Assembly: GCA_030531005.1 (NCBI GenBank)
Contig: JAUMTW010000003.1
Span: 124,001 to 188,000 of the forward strand
Reading direction: 5' to 3'
Origin: Corynebacterium sp.
Lineage (GTDB): Bacteria; Actinomycetota; Actinomycetes; Mycobacteriales; Mycobacteriaceae
DNA: 64,000 nucleotides
Shown: positions 55,834 to 64,000 of the stretch, piece after piece
How positions within the stretch are numbered: position 1 is the first letter of the stretch
Layout of the letters: every line of letters starts with the position of its first letter
The notes under the pieces: generated by a model
What the model was told of the DNA's origin: nothing
What the model saw: the letters and a program-made list of their open reading frames with translations, nothing else
Databases searched by the model: none
Program-made: the position numbers and the translations under genes

Positions 55834-58800
55834 ATGACAGTAGACAACCAAGTAGGGCAGGTCTATCCCCGCGTTGATTTGACCGGCGGCAGCCAAGCTT
55901 TTCCCGTCATGGAAAAGAATGTGCTCGCCTACTGGAAGGAAGATGACACCTTCCAAGCCAGCCTCAAGGCCCGTGAAGGCAGCCAAGAATACGTCTTCTA
56001 TGATGGCCCTCCCTTCGCAAATGGTTTACCACACTATGGACACTTGCTTACCGGCTATGTGAAGGACATCGTCCCCCGCTATATGACTATGCGTGGCTAT
56101 CACGTACCACGTGTTTTCGGGTGGGATTGCCACGGCCTGCCTGCAGAACTCGAGGCAGAAAAACAACTCGGCATCACCAGCCGGAGCCAAATTGAAGAAA
56201 TGGGTTTGCAGGCCTTCAACGACTACTGCGCTAAGTCTGTGCTGCAGTACACCGAGGAATGGAAGTCCTATGTGACTAATCAGGCTCGCTGGGTAGATTT
56301 CGACAATGGCTATAAAACCATGGACGTAAACTTCATGGAATCGGTCATGTGGGCCTTCAAGGAGCTCTACAACAAAGGGCTAGTCTATAAGGGGTTCCGC
56401 GTGCTGCCATACTCTTGGGCCGAGCACACCCCATTATCCAACCAGGAAACTCGCCTGGATGATTCCTATAAGATGCGTCAAGACCCAACCTTGACTGTTA
56501 CCTTCCCCGTACTCAGCGCGGACAATACTCCAGAACTCATTGGTGCTCACCTGCTCGCCTGGACCACCACTCCATGGACCCTGCCATCCAACCTGGCTTT
56601 AGCAGTGAATCCTGAGGTGACCTATGTGCACGTCAAGGCAGGCGAAGGTGCTGGCGAATTCGCAGACCAGCGCTTCATCCTGGCCGAGGCCCGACTGGGC
56701 GAATATGCCAAGGAATTAGGCGATTACGAAGTACTCGACACCTACACCGGTGCACAACTGGTGGGCATTGCCTACGAACCGATCTTTGACTACTTCCGCG
56801 ATCACCCTAATGCCTTCGTTGTGCTTGATGCCGAATATGTCACCACCGAAGACGGTACCGGCGTCGTTCACCAAGCCCCAGCCTTTGGTGAAGACGATAT
56901 GCTCACCTGCCAAAAGCATGGGATCGAACTGGTCATCCCAGTTGACCTCGATGGCAAGTTCACCAAGCGCGTGCCAGAATATGCTGGGCAATTAGTCTTT
57001 GATGCAAACAAGAGCATCATTAAGGACCTCAAAGAAAAAGCTCGCGTGTTGCGTCATCAGACAATCGAGCACTCCTATCCACACTCCTGGCGCTCTGGTG
57101 AGCCATTGATTTACATGGCCTTGGATGCCTGGTTCGTGGAGGTTACCAAAATCCGCGATCGCATGGTGCAGCTGAACCACGAGGAGATCGAATGGATGCC
57201 AGCACACATTCGCGATGGCCAATTTGGCAAGTGGCTCGAAGGCGCGCGTGATTGGAATATTTCCCGTAACCGTTATTGGGGTGCTCCAATCCCCGTGTGG
57301 ATTTCTGATGATGACCGCTACCCACGCGTGGATGTGTATGGCTCACTTGCAGAGCTCGAGGCCGATTTCGGGGTGCGTCCCACCAGCCTGCACCGCCCAT
57401 ATATCGACTCGCTGACTCGTCCGAACCCGGACGATCCAACCGGACAATCCACCATGCGACGTGTACCTGAGGTCTTAGACTGCTGGTTCGAATCAGGTTC
57501 CATGCCATTCGCGCAGTTGCATTACCCATTTGAGAACAAGGAACACTTCGAGGAGAACTTCCCCGCAGACTTCATCGTGGAGTACTCCGGCCAAACCCGC
57601 GGTTGGTTCTACCTGCTGCACGTATTAGCCACCGCTTTGTTCGATCGACCAGCTTTCAAGAAGGTTGTTGCCCACGGCATCGTGTTGGGTGATGACGGGT
57701 TAAAGATGTCGAAGTCCAAAGGCAATTACCCTAATGTGCAAGAGGTCTTTGACCGCGATGGCGCTGATGCCATGCGGTGGTTCTTGATGTCTTCCCCAAT
57801 TTTGCGTGGCGGCAACCTCATCGTCACCGAGCAAGGTATCCGCGAGGGTGTGCGCCAAGCACTACTGCCAATGTGGAATGCCTATAGCTTCTTGCAGTTG
57901 TATGCCGCAAAGGAAGCAACGTGGTCAGTGGATTCAACCAACGTTTTGGATAAGTACATTCTGGCCAAGTTGCACGACTTAGTCGTTCATGTCACCGAGG
58001 CTTTGGACGACACCAATGTTGCAGCTGCGTGTGATGCTGTACGGCACTTCTGTGATGTGCTTACCAACTGGTATGTGCGGCGTTCGCGTGAGCGTTTCTG
58101 GGCTGGCGACAGCAAGCACCCAGAAGCCTTTAACACCTTATACACCGTGTTGGAGACCCTGACTCGCGTGTCTGCACCATTGCTGCCCATGGTGAGTGAA
58201 ACCATCTGGCGTGGTCTTACCGGGGGTCGTTCAGTGCACCTGACTGATTTCCCTGATGCCGCTAGCATCCCAGCCGATCCAGAGCTTGTACGTGCCATGG
58301 ATGAAGTCCGCGGCGTGTGCTCTGCTACGAGCTCGATTCGTAAGGCGCATAAGCTGCGTAACCGGCTACCGCTGCCAGAGCTTGTCGTTGCGCTGCCAGA
58401 TGCCCAGCGTCTAGCCAACTTGGAAGATATCATCGCCAGCGAAGTGAACGTCAAGCAGGTTCGTTTCACCTCTGCAGTAGATACCGTGGGCCGCTTTGAA
58501 GTTGCGGTTAACGCCCGAGCTGCCGGCCCGCGTTTAGGCAAGGATGTGCAGACAGTCATCAAGGCTGTGAAGTCCGGTGACTATAAGCGTGAGGGCGATG
58601 GCGTCATCGCAGCAGGTATCACCTTGCAACCAGGTGAATTTAGCGAGCGCCTGGTAGCTGTACATCCAGAGTCCACCGCACAGATCGAAGGCGTGGATGG
58701 CCTGGTACAGCTGGATATGACCGTGAGTGAAGAGCTTGAGGCCGAAGGTTGGGCTGCTGACGTTATTCGCGGCATCCAAGATGCCCGCAAGGCTAGTGGC

Positions 58801-58983
58801 TTTGAGGTTTCTGATCGCATCACCATGGAACTATTCGTTGATGAAGCTCACCTGGAGTGGGCGCAGCGTCATCAGGATCATATCGCCGGTGAGGTACTTG
58901 CAACCCAGATCACCGTGACAACAGGCGATGCCGGTGAGCATGAGATCATCGTTGGGGTGCGTGCGAACCTCACTCGCAACTAG
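55834..58983 (+). CDS. ileS: Isoleucyl-tRNA synthetase
   Basis: Charges tRNA-Ile. 1049 aa, class I enzyme with the HIGH-type motif GLPHYGHLL, the editing (CP1) domain with [11 protein letters not shown], and [11 protein letters not shown] (KMSKS). The length and sequence fit the long eukaryote-like IleRS type 2 (ending without a C-terminal zinc motif), the class usually resistant to mupirocin; that resistance is inference. Controlled by the T-box upstream. Confidence 0.96.
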   Translation: MTVDNQVGQVYPRVDLTGGSQAFPVMEKNVLAYWKEDDTFQASLKAREGSQEYVFYDGPPFANGLPHYGHLLTGYVKDIVPRYMTMRGYHVPRVFGWDCHGLPAELEAEKQLGITSRSQIEEMGLQAFNDYCAKSVLQYTEEWKSYVTNQARWVDFDNGYKTMDVNFMESVMWAFKELYNKGLVYKGFRVLPYSWAEHTPLSNQETRLDDSYKMRQDPTLTVTFPVLSADNTPELIGAHLLAWTTTPWTLPSNLALAVNPEVTYVHVKAGEGAGEFADQRFILAEARLGEYAKELGDYEVLDTYTGAQLVGIAYEPIFDYFRDHPNAFVVLDAEYVTTEDGTGVVHQAPAFGEDDMLTCQKHGIELVIPVDLDGKFTKRVPEYAGQLVFDANKSIIKDLKEKARVLRHQTIEHSYPHSWRSGEPLIYMALDAWFVEVTKIRDRMVQLNHEEIEWMPAHIRDGQFGKWLEGARDWNISRNRYWGAPIPVWISDDDRYPRVDVYGSLAELEADFGVRPTSLHRPYIDSLTRPNPDDPTGQSTMRRVPEVLDCWFESGSMPFAQLHYPFENKEHFEENFPADFIVEYSGQTRGWFYLLHVLATALFDRPAFKKVVAHGIVLGDDGLKMSKSKGNYPNVQEVFDRDGADAMRWFLMSSPILRGGNLIVTEQGIREGVRQALLPMWNAYSFLQLYAAKEATWSVDSTNVLDKYILAKLHDLVVHVTEALDDTNVAAACDAVRHFCDVLTNWYVRRSRERFWAGDSKHPEAFNTLYTVLETLTRVSAPLLPMVSETIWRGLTGGRSVHLTDFPDAASIPADPELVRAMDEVRGVCSATSSIRKAHKLRNRLPLPELVVALPDAQRLANLEDIIASEVNVKQVRFTSAVDTVGRFEVAVNARAAGPRLGKDVQTVIKAVKSGDYKREGDGVIAAGITLQPGEFSERLVAVHPESTAQIEGVDGLVQLDMTVSEELEAEGWAADVIRGIQDARKASGFEVSDRITMELFVDEAHLEWAQRHQDHIAGEVLATQITVTTGDAGEHEIIVGVRANLTRN

Positions 58984-59104
58984 GGTGCGTGCCAGGACTA
59001 GCTAAACACTATGTCTGGTAGCTTTCTCCCGGTAACCCTTAGCTAGACTTGTTAGCACTACAAATGGTAGTGCCGGGGTAGCTGGAAGCCGGGAAAATGT
59101 TTAA

Positions 59105-59132
59105 TCCCCATGCGGTTGTATGAGCATGGGGA
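59105..59132 (+). terminator. Terminator after ileS
   Basis: TCCCCATGC (59105-59113) with GCATGGGGA (59124-59132), then ACTCTGTTTG. Another hairpin GCACTAC/GTAGTGC (59055-59073) lies before it. Confidence 0.7.
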
Positions 59133-59201
59133 ACTCTGTTTGGGAGGCTGCTACCACGAGAGTCCTTCAGACCTGATTTTTCATGAATACGGAGGCATAC
59201 C

Positions 59202-60572
59202 ATGCATCGCTGGGTCATCCACGTCGACATGGATGCCTTCTTCGCTTCCTGTGAGCAACTCACTCGACCCACGTTGCGTGGTCGGCCCGTCCTTGTAGGG
59301 GGAATATCTGGGCGTGGGGTAGTAGCAGGCGCTTCCTATGAAGCACGCGAATTAGGCGCGCACTCTGCCATGCCCATGTGGCAAGCCCAAGGTCTCGTGG
59401 GCTTTCGAGGGGTCAGCGTGCGCCCACGTATCGTGCTGTACAAAACCATTTCAGAGAAAGTCTTTGGCATCTTTGACGAAGTTGGGGATGTCGTCGAGCA
59501 GGTCTCTGTGGATGAGGCCTTCATCGCAGTCCATGCCCTTGATACTTGTGATGCCACTGCAGCTAAAGCCTTTGCAGATGACCTACGCACGCGAATTCGC
59601 ACCACTGTTGGTATCGAAGCTTCAGTGGGTATTGGCCAGGGCAAGCAGATCGCAAAAATAGCCTCTGGGTTGGCAAAACCGGCTGGTAGCTATGTCGTAG
59701 CGCCGGAAGATTTTGCTGACGTCATTAAGCCGCTGAGTGTTCGCAAGCTTTGGGGCGTAGGGCCCGTGACCTTCCAACGCCTGGAAAAATACGGGGTACA
59801 TACCATTGGCGAATTGGCGCACTTACGTGAATCCGAAGTCTACGCGCTATTAGGCAAAACCGTAGGGTATGAACTCTGGCTTCGTGCCCGGGGCGAAGAT
59901 AATCGGCAGGTGGTCCCCCGGGAGGCCGTAAAACAGATCTCCGCAGAATTCACTTTTGCCCAGGACTTACGCACCCAGGGCGAAACTATTGCTGCAACCC
60001 AAAAGGCCGCGCGCGCTGCTTTCCGGCGCTTACAAAAAGCTCACAAGGTTGCCCGGACAGTGACGGTGAAATTGCGTATGGCCGATTTTCATATCGAATC
60101 ACGCTCAGCAACCTTGCCCCATGCCACTGCGGATTATGCCACCTTAGAAGCGCTTGCTCTAAAATTGGTACGCTTTCCGGAAGAACTTGGGCCCATTCGC
60201 CTGGTTGGGGTCGGCTATTCTGGGTTTGCAGACTACCTCCAGGATGTACTTTTTACCCCAGAACTGACCGCGCCGCAGAACTCATCCGAGGTGCTACCGG
60301 AGCCAGAGACTTCTTTCGAACAGGAAGATAAACACTGGTATCCCAGCCAGGATGTGCACCACCGCGAATTTGGGCACGGTTGGATTCAAGGTATCGGGCA
60401 TGGGCGTATGACAGTGCGCTTTGAAACCCGTACTTCTGGGGTGGGTAAGGTGCGCACCTTCGACCTTGATGATGTCGAAATCACTGCCGCTGATCCCCGC
60501 TACAGCCTCGATTGGGAGGACCTCGTCATTGAGGATGAGGACGAAGTAGACATGAAAAACGATGAAGCTTAG
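59202..60572 (+). CDS. dinB: DNA polymerase IV (Y-family, DinB)
   Basis: Error-prone translesion polymerase. 456 aa from ATG 59202 with GGAGG upstream. Catalytic acidic residues in HVDMDAFFASCE (Asp9) and SVDEAF; SYEAREL and the thumb helix-hairpin-helix region LWGVGPVTFQRLEKYG; little finger through about residue 345. The C-terminal 110 residues are an acidic extension with no typical beta-clamp motif that I can see. No LexA box is found in front of it. Confidence 0.93.
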   Translation: MHRWVIHVDMDAFFASCEQLTRPTLRGRPVLVGGISGRGVVAGASYEARELGAHSAMPMWQAQGLVGFRGVSVRPRIVLYKTISEKVFGIFDEVGDVVEQVSVDEAFIAVHALDTCDATAAKAFADDLRTRIRTTVGIEASVGIGQGKQIAKIASGLAKPAGSYVVAPEDFADVIKPLSVRKLWGVGPVTFQRLEKYGVHTIGELAHLRESEVYALLGKTVGYELWLRARGEDNRQVVPREAVKQISAEFTFAQDLRTQGETIAATQKAARAAFRRLQKAHKVARTVTVKLRMADFHIESRSATLPHATADYATLEALALKLVRFPEELGPIRLVGVGYSGFADYLQDVLFTPELTAPQNSSEVLPEPETSFEQEDKHWYPSQDVHHREFGHGWIQGIGHGRMTVRFETRTSGVGKVRTFDLDDVEITAADPRYSLDWEDLVIEDEDEVDMKNDEA

Positions 60573-60675
60573 TAGTTACGTACTCACAATGCGCCGCTAG
60601 GGGTAACGATGGCAAGGCACTCACGCTGGAAGCCCCTGCCTTTTTGACTGTGGATAGCACAGCAGCAGGAGAATT

Positions 60676-61599
60676 TTAGAACAAAGTCACCGGATGAACT
60701 CCGGTCGCAATGGCAATGGCCAGCAAAATACGTGCTTGGCCCGCGCGGAAATAGGTCGAACCCACTGCGCCTAATGCACCCAAGGTAGCGCCACCACCAG
60801 AACCGCCGTAGGTGTGCGAGACTTCGCCACGAGGTACCCGGGTGGTAATCACCACTGGAACTCCAGCTTGCAAGGCATCACTGATGCCAGCTGCTAATTC
60901 GGTACCAACATTGCCAGAACCCATGGCTTCGACCACGATGCCCTGGCAGCCAGATTCCATTAACGTATCAATAAGCATCCTCGGGGCACCGGGGTAGGCA
61001 TAAAGCACATCAACTCTCACCTCGCCTAAGTCAGTGCGTGCGATAGGATCAGCGCGCAGTGGCTCATCTGGGCCGTTCGTTGCAAAAGCCAGCGTATCAG
61101 TGGTGTGCCACTTCAATACCCCGCGGGCAGGGAGTATTGCATGCCCAAAAACAACGAGTACGCCAATATCGCGGGCAGAGGTATCACTTGCGACCATGAT
61201 GGCTTCAAAGAGGTTGCCGATACCATCGTATTCTGGATGGTCAAAAGGATATTGAGAGCCAGTAAGCACAATTGGGCGAGGATCATCATGGAAGGTATCG
61301 AGCGCAATGGCGGTTTCTTCCATCGAATCGGTACCGTGAGTGACCACCACGCCAACGACCTGCGGGTCCTCCAAAGCGTTATGCGCGGCCTTGGTGATGA
61401 TGTCAATATCAGCCAAGGTCATTGAAGAAGAGTCGAAGCGTTGTAATTCGCGAACCTCAATATCAACGACATCAGCAAATCGGGGCGAAACCTTAGCAAC
61501 GAGGTCCTTGCCGCTGACCGTGGGGACCAAAGCGCCACTGGAATCATGGGTACAGGAGATAGTGCCGCCGGTGGTGAGCACAACAACTTTGGAATTCAT
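60676..61599 (-). CDS. ansA: L-asparaginase, cytoplasmic type
   Basis: Hydrolyses L-asparagine to aspartate and ammonia. From the ATG at 61599 it is 307 aa with no signal peptide; the frame stays open upstream to 61932 but without family similarity. Catalytic motifs: VVLTTGGTISCTHD with the nucleophilic Thr near residue 12, and VVTHGTDSMEETA with the second Thr-Asp pair. It is convergent with dinB. With asnB at the other end of the window, both directions of the Asn/Asp interchange are present, though they are not linked genetically. Confidence 0.92.
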   Translation of the reverse strand: MNSKVVVLTTGGTISCTHDSSGALVPTVSGKDLVAKVSPRFADVVDIEVRELQRFDSSSMTLADIDIITKAAHNALEDPQVVGVVVTHGTDSMEETAIALDTFHDDPRPIVLTGSQYPFDHPEYDGIGNLFEAIMVASDTSARDIGVLVVFGHAILPARGVLKWHTTDTLAFATNGPDEPLRADPIARTDLGEVRVDVLYAYPGAPRMLIDTLMESGCQGIVVEAMGSGNVGTELAAGISDALQAGVPVVITTRVPRGEVSHTYGGSGGGATLGALGAVGSTYFRAGQARILLAIAIATGVHPVTLF

Positions 61600-62040
61600 G
61601 GGATCTATTTTCGCATACCACGGGCGAATCCAGGCAAATATATGCGCTCTTTCTGCTCTATATCTCCTTGCACATAAAGTACTGAGCAGACGATTGCTCG
61701 GGGCTGTGTAAGGAACGCAGTTATAACAATGCTCTGTAAATGAAGCGAAAATTGTTACAGCTGGGACTCGGTTCGCTAGAATAAGTATGCTATGCCTGTT
61801 GGCATGAGCCCGATGTGCCCCATGCATGAGATGGTACATGCGTGCCGCTTGGTGCAGCGCGCGCCATCGTACGTGCCAGGGTAGGTGCGAACCCGGGCAG
61901 CTGCTACAACAGCCACGGGATTCTCGCAGCAAACAGTTCCGTTACGGTTTGCTTTGAGATGCTTTGGTTGGGCGTTCGCTCTGCTTTTACAAAGTGTGCG
62001 TTGACTCGTGGTAGCTACAAGTACAGAACAAGGAGTTTTT
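61600..62040. other. Divergent region between ansA and the Mtb12-like gene
   Basis: About 440 bases. A promoter TTACAG (61755-61760), 16-bp spacer, TAGAAT (61777-61782) points rightward, implying a leader of roughly 250 nt. TAACAAT/ATTGTTA (61724-61730, 61751-61757) and CTGTAA/TTACAG (61734-61739, 61755-61760) are overlapping inverted repeats covering the -35 element, so a repressor or activator site is likely. No gene seen. Confidence 0.45.
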
Positions 62041-62640
62041 GTGAAGTTTCCAAAGATAGTAGCCCTGGTGGCCGCAAGTGCCGCCGCAATTTCGTTGAGC
62101 GCTTGCTCCAGTGACGATGACAGCGAGAGCTCCACTTCGTCTTCTGCTTCGAGCTCGGCAACCGAAAGTGCGGCGCCTGCTGACTTACCGACTGCTGCAG
62201 AGCTGAATGAGATCCTGGGCAAGGTAACCAACCCAGATTTGCCTTTGGAAGAAAAAGTCAACACCGTCCAAGATGGTGCGGAGGCAGCAGAGCTCTTCGA
62301 AGTTATGACTCAGTCCAAGATGGAATCGGGCGCTACGTTCGAAGTGGTTGATCCTGTATTGCCGGACTACACCCCAGATTCCGTACTGACCACGGTCATC
62401 TATACTCTGCCTGAGCGTGAGCCTCAAACCGCTGATCGCGTGCAGTTCGTCTATGAAGATGGCGTATGGAAGCTCTCCCGTACTTGGGCTTGTACCCTGA
62501 TCCGCAACACTGTTGCCCCAGAGCAAGTTCCAGCATTATGCGCTGATGACCCAGCCGCTGTGGCAGAGCCAGAAGATCCAGCCGATGCAGAAGTATCTCC
62601 AGAGGTTGCTCCAGAAGAAGCTCCAGAGGTTGCGGAATAA
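62041..62640 (+). CDS. Mtb12-like lipoprotein
   Basis: Surface lipoprotein of unknown function. From GTG 62041 with AAGGAG upstream it is 199 aa. Signal peptide with lipobox LSAC (Cys22), then an Asp/Ser/Ala-rich linker, then a domain of about residues 42-165 (PTAAELNEILGKVTNPDLP... VWKLSRTWACTLI) resembling the mycobacterial low-molecular-weight antigen Mtb12 (CFP-2) family. Two Cys residues near 160 and 175 may pair. The tail is acidic with Pro/Glu/Val repeats. Confidence 0.8.
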   Translation: MKFPKIVALVAASAAAISLSACSSDDDSESSTSSSASSSATESAAPADLPTAAELNEILGKVTNPDLPLEEKVNTVQDGAEAAELFEVMTQSKMESGATFEVVDPVLPDYTPDSVLTTVIYTLPEREPQTADRVQFVYEDGVWKLSRTWACTLIRNTVAPEQVPALCADDPAAVAEPEDPADAEVSPEVAPEEAPEVAE

Positions 62641-62726
62641 GCACAGGCTGAAGACGCTATCCAGTAATTATCCAGTAATGAGGATGTCGGCGTGCTGCCC
62701 CGGAAGCGTGAGCAACACGCAAAAAA

Positions 62727-62760
62727 GCCCCAGGGATTTACCACTGAGTAAACCTGGGGC
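62727..62760. terminator. Bidirectional terminator after the Mtb12-like gene
   Basis: GCCCCAGG (62727-62734) with CCTGGGGC (62753-62760), extended by TTTA/TAAA; preceded by AAAAAA and followed by TTTG. Confidence 0.85.
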
Positions 62761-62873
62761 TTTGTGCGTGCCACGCTCAATATTATGGTGAGTACGACCA
62801 GCTGTTGCTGACATCACCGAAACGACCAAAGAGAGACCAGCGGATACAGACTCGGTGCGGGGCGTGTTTTAGC

Positions 62874-63827
62874 TTATTCGTTTGTTATGAAGTTCAAACC
62901 CACCGTGGAATCCTGAGTTACGACTGGTGCATTATCATTGCCAGCCTCGGAGTATTGCACGCGGGTAGTGTAAGCAAACGCTCCGGCACAAGGCAATGGC
63001 TGGGAAAGATCCACCTTAATCACAGCAGGATCACTCATCGTAGTCTGGGCGCTGATGACATCCAGGGAAGTATCCTCATAGTTAATGGCACCTTGGGAAG
63101 GGCGCTGGGCGACTTCCATACTCAACTCCAGCTGATCCCCGTCGCGGGCCAGCAGTGTGTACGTGATAGTCTGCAGCAGATTCTCCTCGGCAGGCAGACT
63201 TGACTCCACCGTCCACGATCCACCGATACCAACGGGTTCGGTAGGAAAGACCACAGGCAACGAGAGCAGCTGCGTAATATAGCCCTCAACCAAAGAGCGG
63301 CCCTCATCAGTGGCCTCGGCTGGGGCGGCAAAATTAATCGAGGAGATCATGCCGCGCTCATCGGCATACCAACCGAAGCTAAAACCTTGGGCAGATTCTA
63401 AGTGCGACTGCTGAGCTGAGGTCTGCGCGCTTTCTGCGGTGATATCGTTTAGAGTCACTTGAATGGAGCGGTTGGAGCCGGTATCCGAGTTCGTAGCCTC
63501 CATGGTGGTGGCATCCAAAGTTGCTTGGAAATCACTTGCATTGGCATCCGGGGCAGGGGCGGCGGCCGCAGCTGAATCGACGAGCTGGTTGAATGTGCTC
63601 GAGAGGTTGAGTTGGAGCTGTTGGTTCTGTTCGAAATCGGTAAAGCGCAGTTCCTCATGAGGAAATTGTCCAGCTTCAACCAAATTAACTCGGGCTGCAG
63701 CAACTTCTACGCCTACGGCATCGTCCATATCAACGGCAGTTTCTTCAGAGCTACTGCAACCAGTCAGCACTAGGCTGCCTGCCAGCATGCTGGCGAGTAA
63801 TACACGCGAAAGCGTAGAAAAGGCCAC
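62874..63827 (-). CDS. Lipoprotein of unknown function
   Basis: 317 aa with a signal peptide and lipobox LTGC (Cys24). The mature part is mostly beta-strand-like, low in Cys and Lys, with an Ala/Pro-rich stretch at about 88-97. The sequence GFSFGWYADERGMISSINF and the later PTEPVGIGGSWTV resemble uncharacterised DUF6263-type lipoproteins of Actinobacteria, an assignment I hold only loosely. It converges with the Mtb12-like gene. Its 5' side is followed by the 17-bp tandem repeat at 63943. Confidence 0.75.
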   Translation of the reverse strand: MAFSTLSRVLLASMLAGSLVLTGCSSSEETAVDMDDAVGVEVAAARVNLVEAGQFPHEELRFTDFEQNQQLQLNLSSTFNQLVDSAAAAAPAPDANASDFQATLDATTMEATNSDTGSNRSIQVTLNDITAESAQTSAQQSHLESAQGFSFGWYADERGMISSINFAAPAEATDEGRSLVEGYITQLLSLPVVFPTEPVGIGGSWTVESSLPAEENLLQTITYTLLARDGDQLELSMEVAQRPSQGAINYEDTSLDVISAQTTMSDPAVIKVDLSQPLPCAGAFAYTTRVQYSEAGNDNAPVVTQDSTVGLNFITNE

Positions 63828-63942
63828 GGGTTGGATTCCTTTCCATCACAGGATGTAAAAAACAGGTACGCCGGGGAAGTAAACAGAAAATGGCGTTCTT
63901 GCTACGAGTATAAATTGTTCACATCCCTCGCGCGGCATTCTG

Positions 63943-63989
63943 AACACTGTGTTACATACAACACTGTGTTACATACAACACTGTGCTAT
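63943..63989 (+). repeat. 17-bp tandem repeat, about 2.6 copies
   Basis: Unit AACACTGTGTTACATAC at 63943-63959 and 63960-63976, then a partial copy AACACTGTGCTAT. Each unit contains the palindrome-like ACACTGTGT and a TTACAT. It lies about 115 bp upstream of the lipoprotein gene on the minus strand and near the window edge, so it could also serve a gene beyond the window. Confidence 0.8.
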
Positions 63990-64000
63990 ATAAACCGAGT

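Noticed and set aside
59000..59201. LexA box in front of dinB
   Set aside because: No sequence close to TCGAAMANNTGTTCGA is present; only hairpins are seen.
61600..61932. N-terminal extension of the L-asparaginase
   Set aside because: The open frame continues upstream of 61599, but that part lacks family similarity and would displace the conserved TTGGTIS motif from its usual N-terminal position.

Overview
The window is a chromosomal segment of a Corynebacterium (order Mycobacteriales). The evidence is the gene content and order: the bcc-aa3 respiratory supercomplex genes ctaCF, ctaE and qcrCAB with a diheme cytochrome cc; a mannan/lipomannan and isoprenoid block whose order matches the Rv2169c-Rv2188c region of Mycobacterium tuberculosis; a complete mraZ-to-divIVA division and cell wall (dcw) cluster; and an ileS T-box with a short actinobacterial stem I. 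I see no prophage, insertion sequence, CRISPR array, rRNA or tRNA gene. The species cannot be fixed from the sequence alone.

Layout. 1-1530: N-terminal 510 codons of a glutamine-dependent asparagine synthase (asnB/ltsA), minus strand, cut by the window edge. 2327-8976: ctaC-ctaF, then ctaE-qcrC-qcrA-qcrB, the cytochrome c reductase/oxidase branch, preceded by a GlxR-like site. 10080-12429: two tandem secreted NlpC/P60 peptidoglycan hydrolases. 12577-17208: pimB', glk, plsC and a GT87 mannosyltransferase. 17470-19585: a Rv2179c-type exoribonuclease and class II DAHP synthase. 19900-23110: PASTA kinase pknL divergent from its Rv2175c-type DNA-binding partner. 23343-27712: mptA, idsA, metF. 27845-29749: a GNAT acetyltransferase, a HEPN-type protein behind a LexA box, and a DUF3040 membrane protein.

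30405-55004 is the dcw cluster: mraZ, rsmH, ftsL, ftsI, murE, murF, mraY, murD, ftsW, murG, murC, ftsQ, ftsZ, pgeF, sepF, yggT, divIVA. Two departures stand out. The yggS gene usually found between pgeF and sepF is missing. A 3.2-kb gene on the opposite strand sits between sepF and yggT; it encodes a secreted, sortase-anchored M60-like (gluzincin) metallopeptidase with an HEYGH zinc motif, an InlB-type repeat and a Ser/Thr-rich stalk. This accessory gene is the most unusual item in the window.

55214-63827: a small membrane protein, T-box-controlled ileS, dinB, a cytoplasmic L-asparaginase, and two lipoproteins, one Mtb12-like and one unassigned. The window ends in a 17-bp tandem repeat.

Most of these genes serve the cell envelope or energy metabolism: peptidoglycan precursor synthesis and septation (dcw), peptidoglycan remodelling (NlpC/P60), lipoglycan synthesis (PimB', GT87, MptA, with IdsA supplying prenyl diphosphate), envelope signalling (PknL) and aerobic respiration. 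Promoters, operators and terminators were read by eye and are inferences unless a motif is stated.
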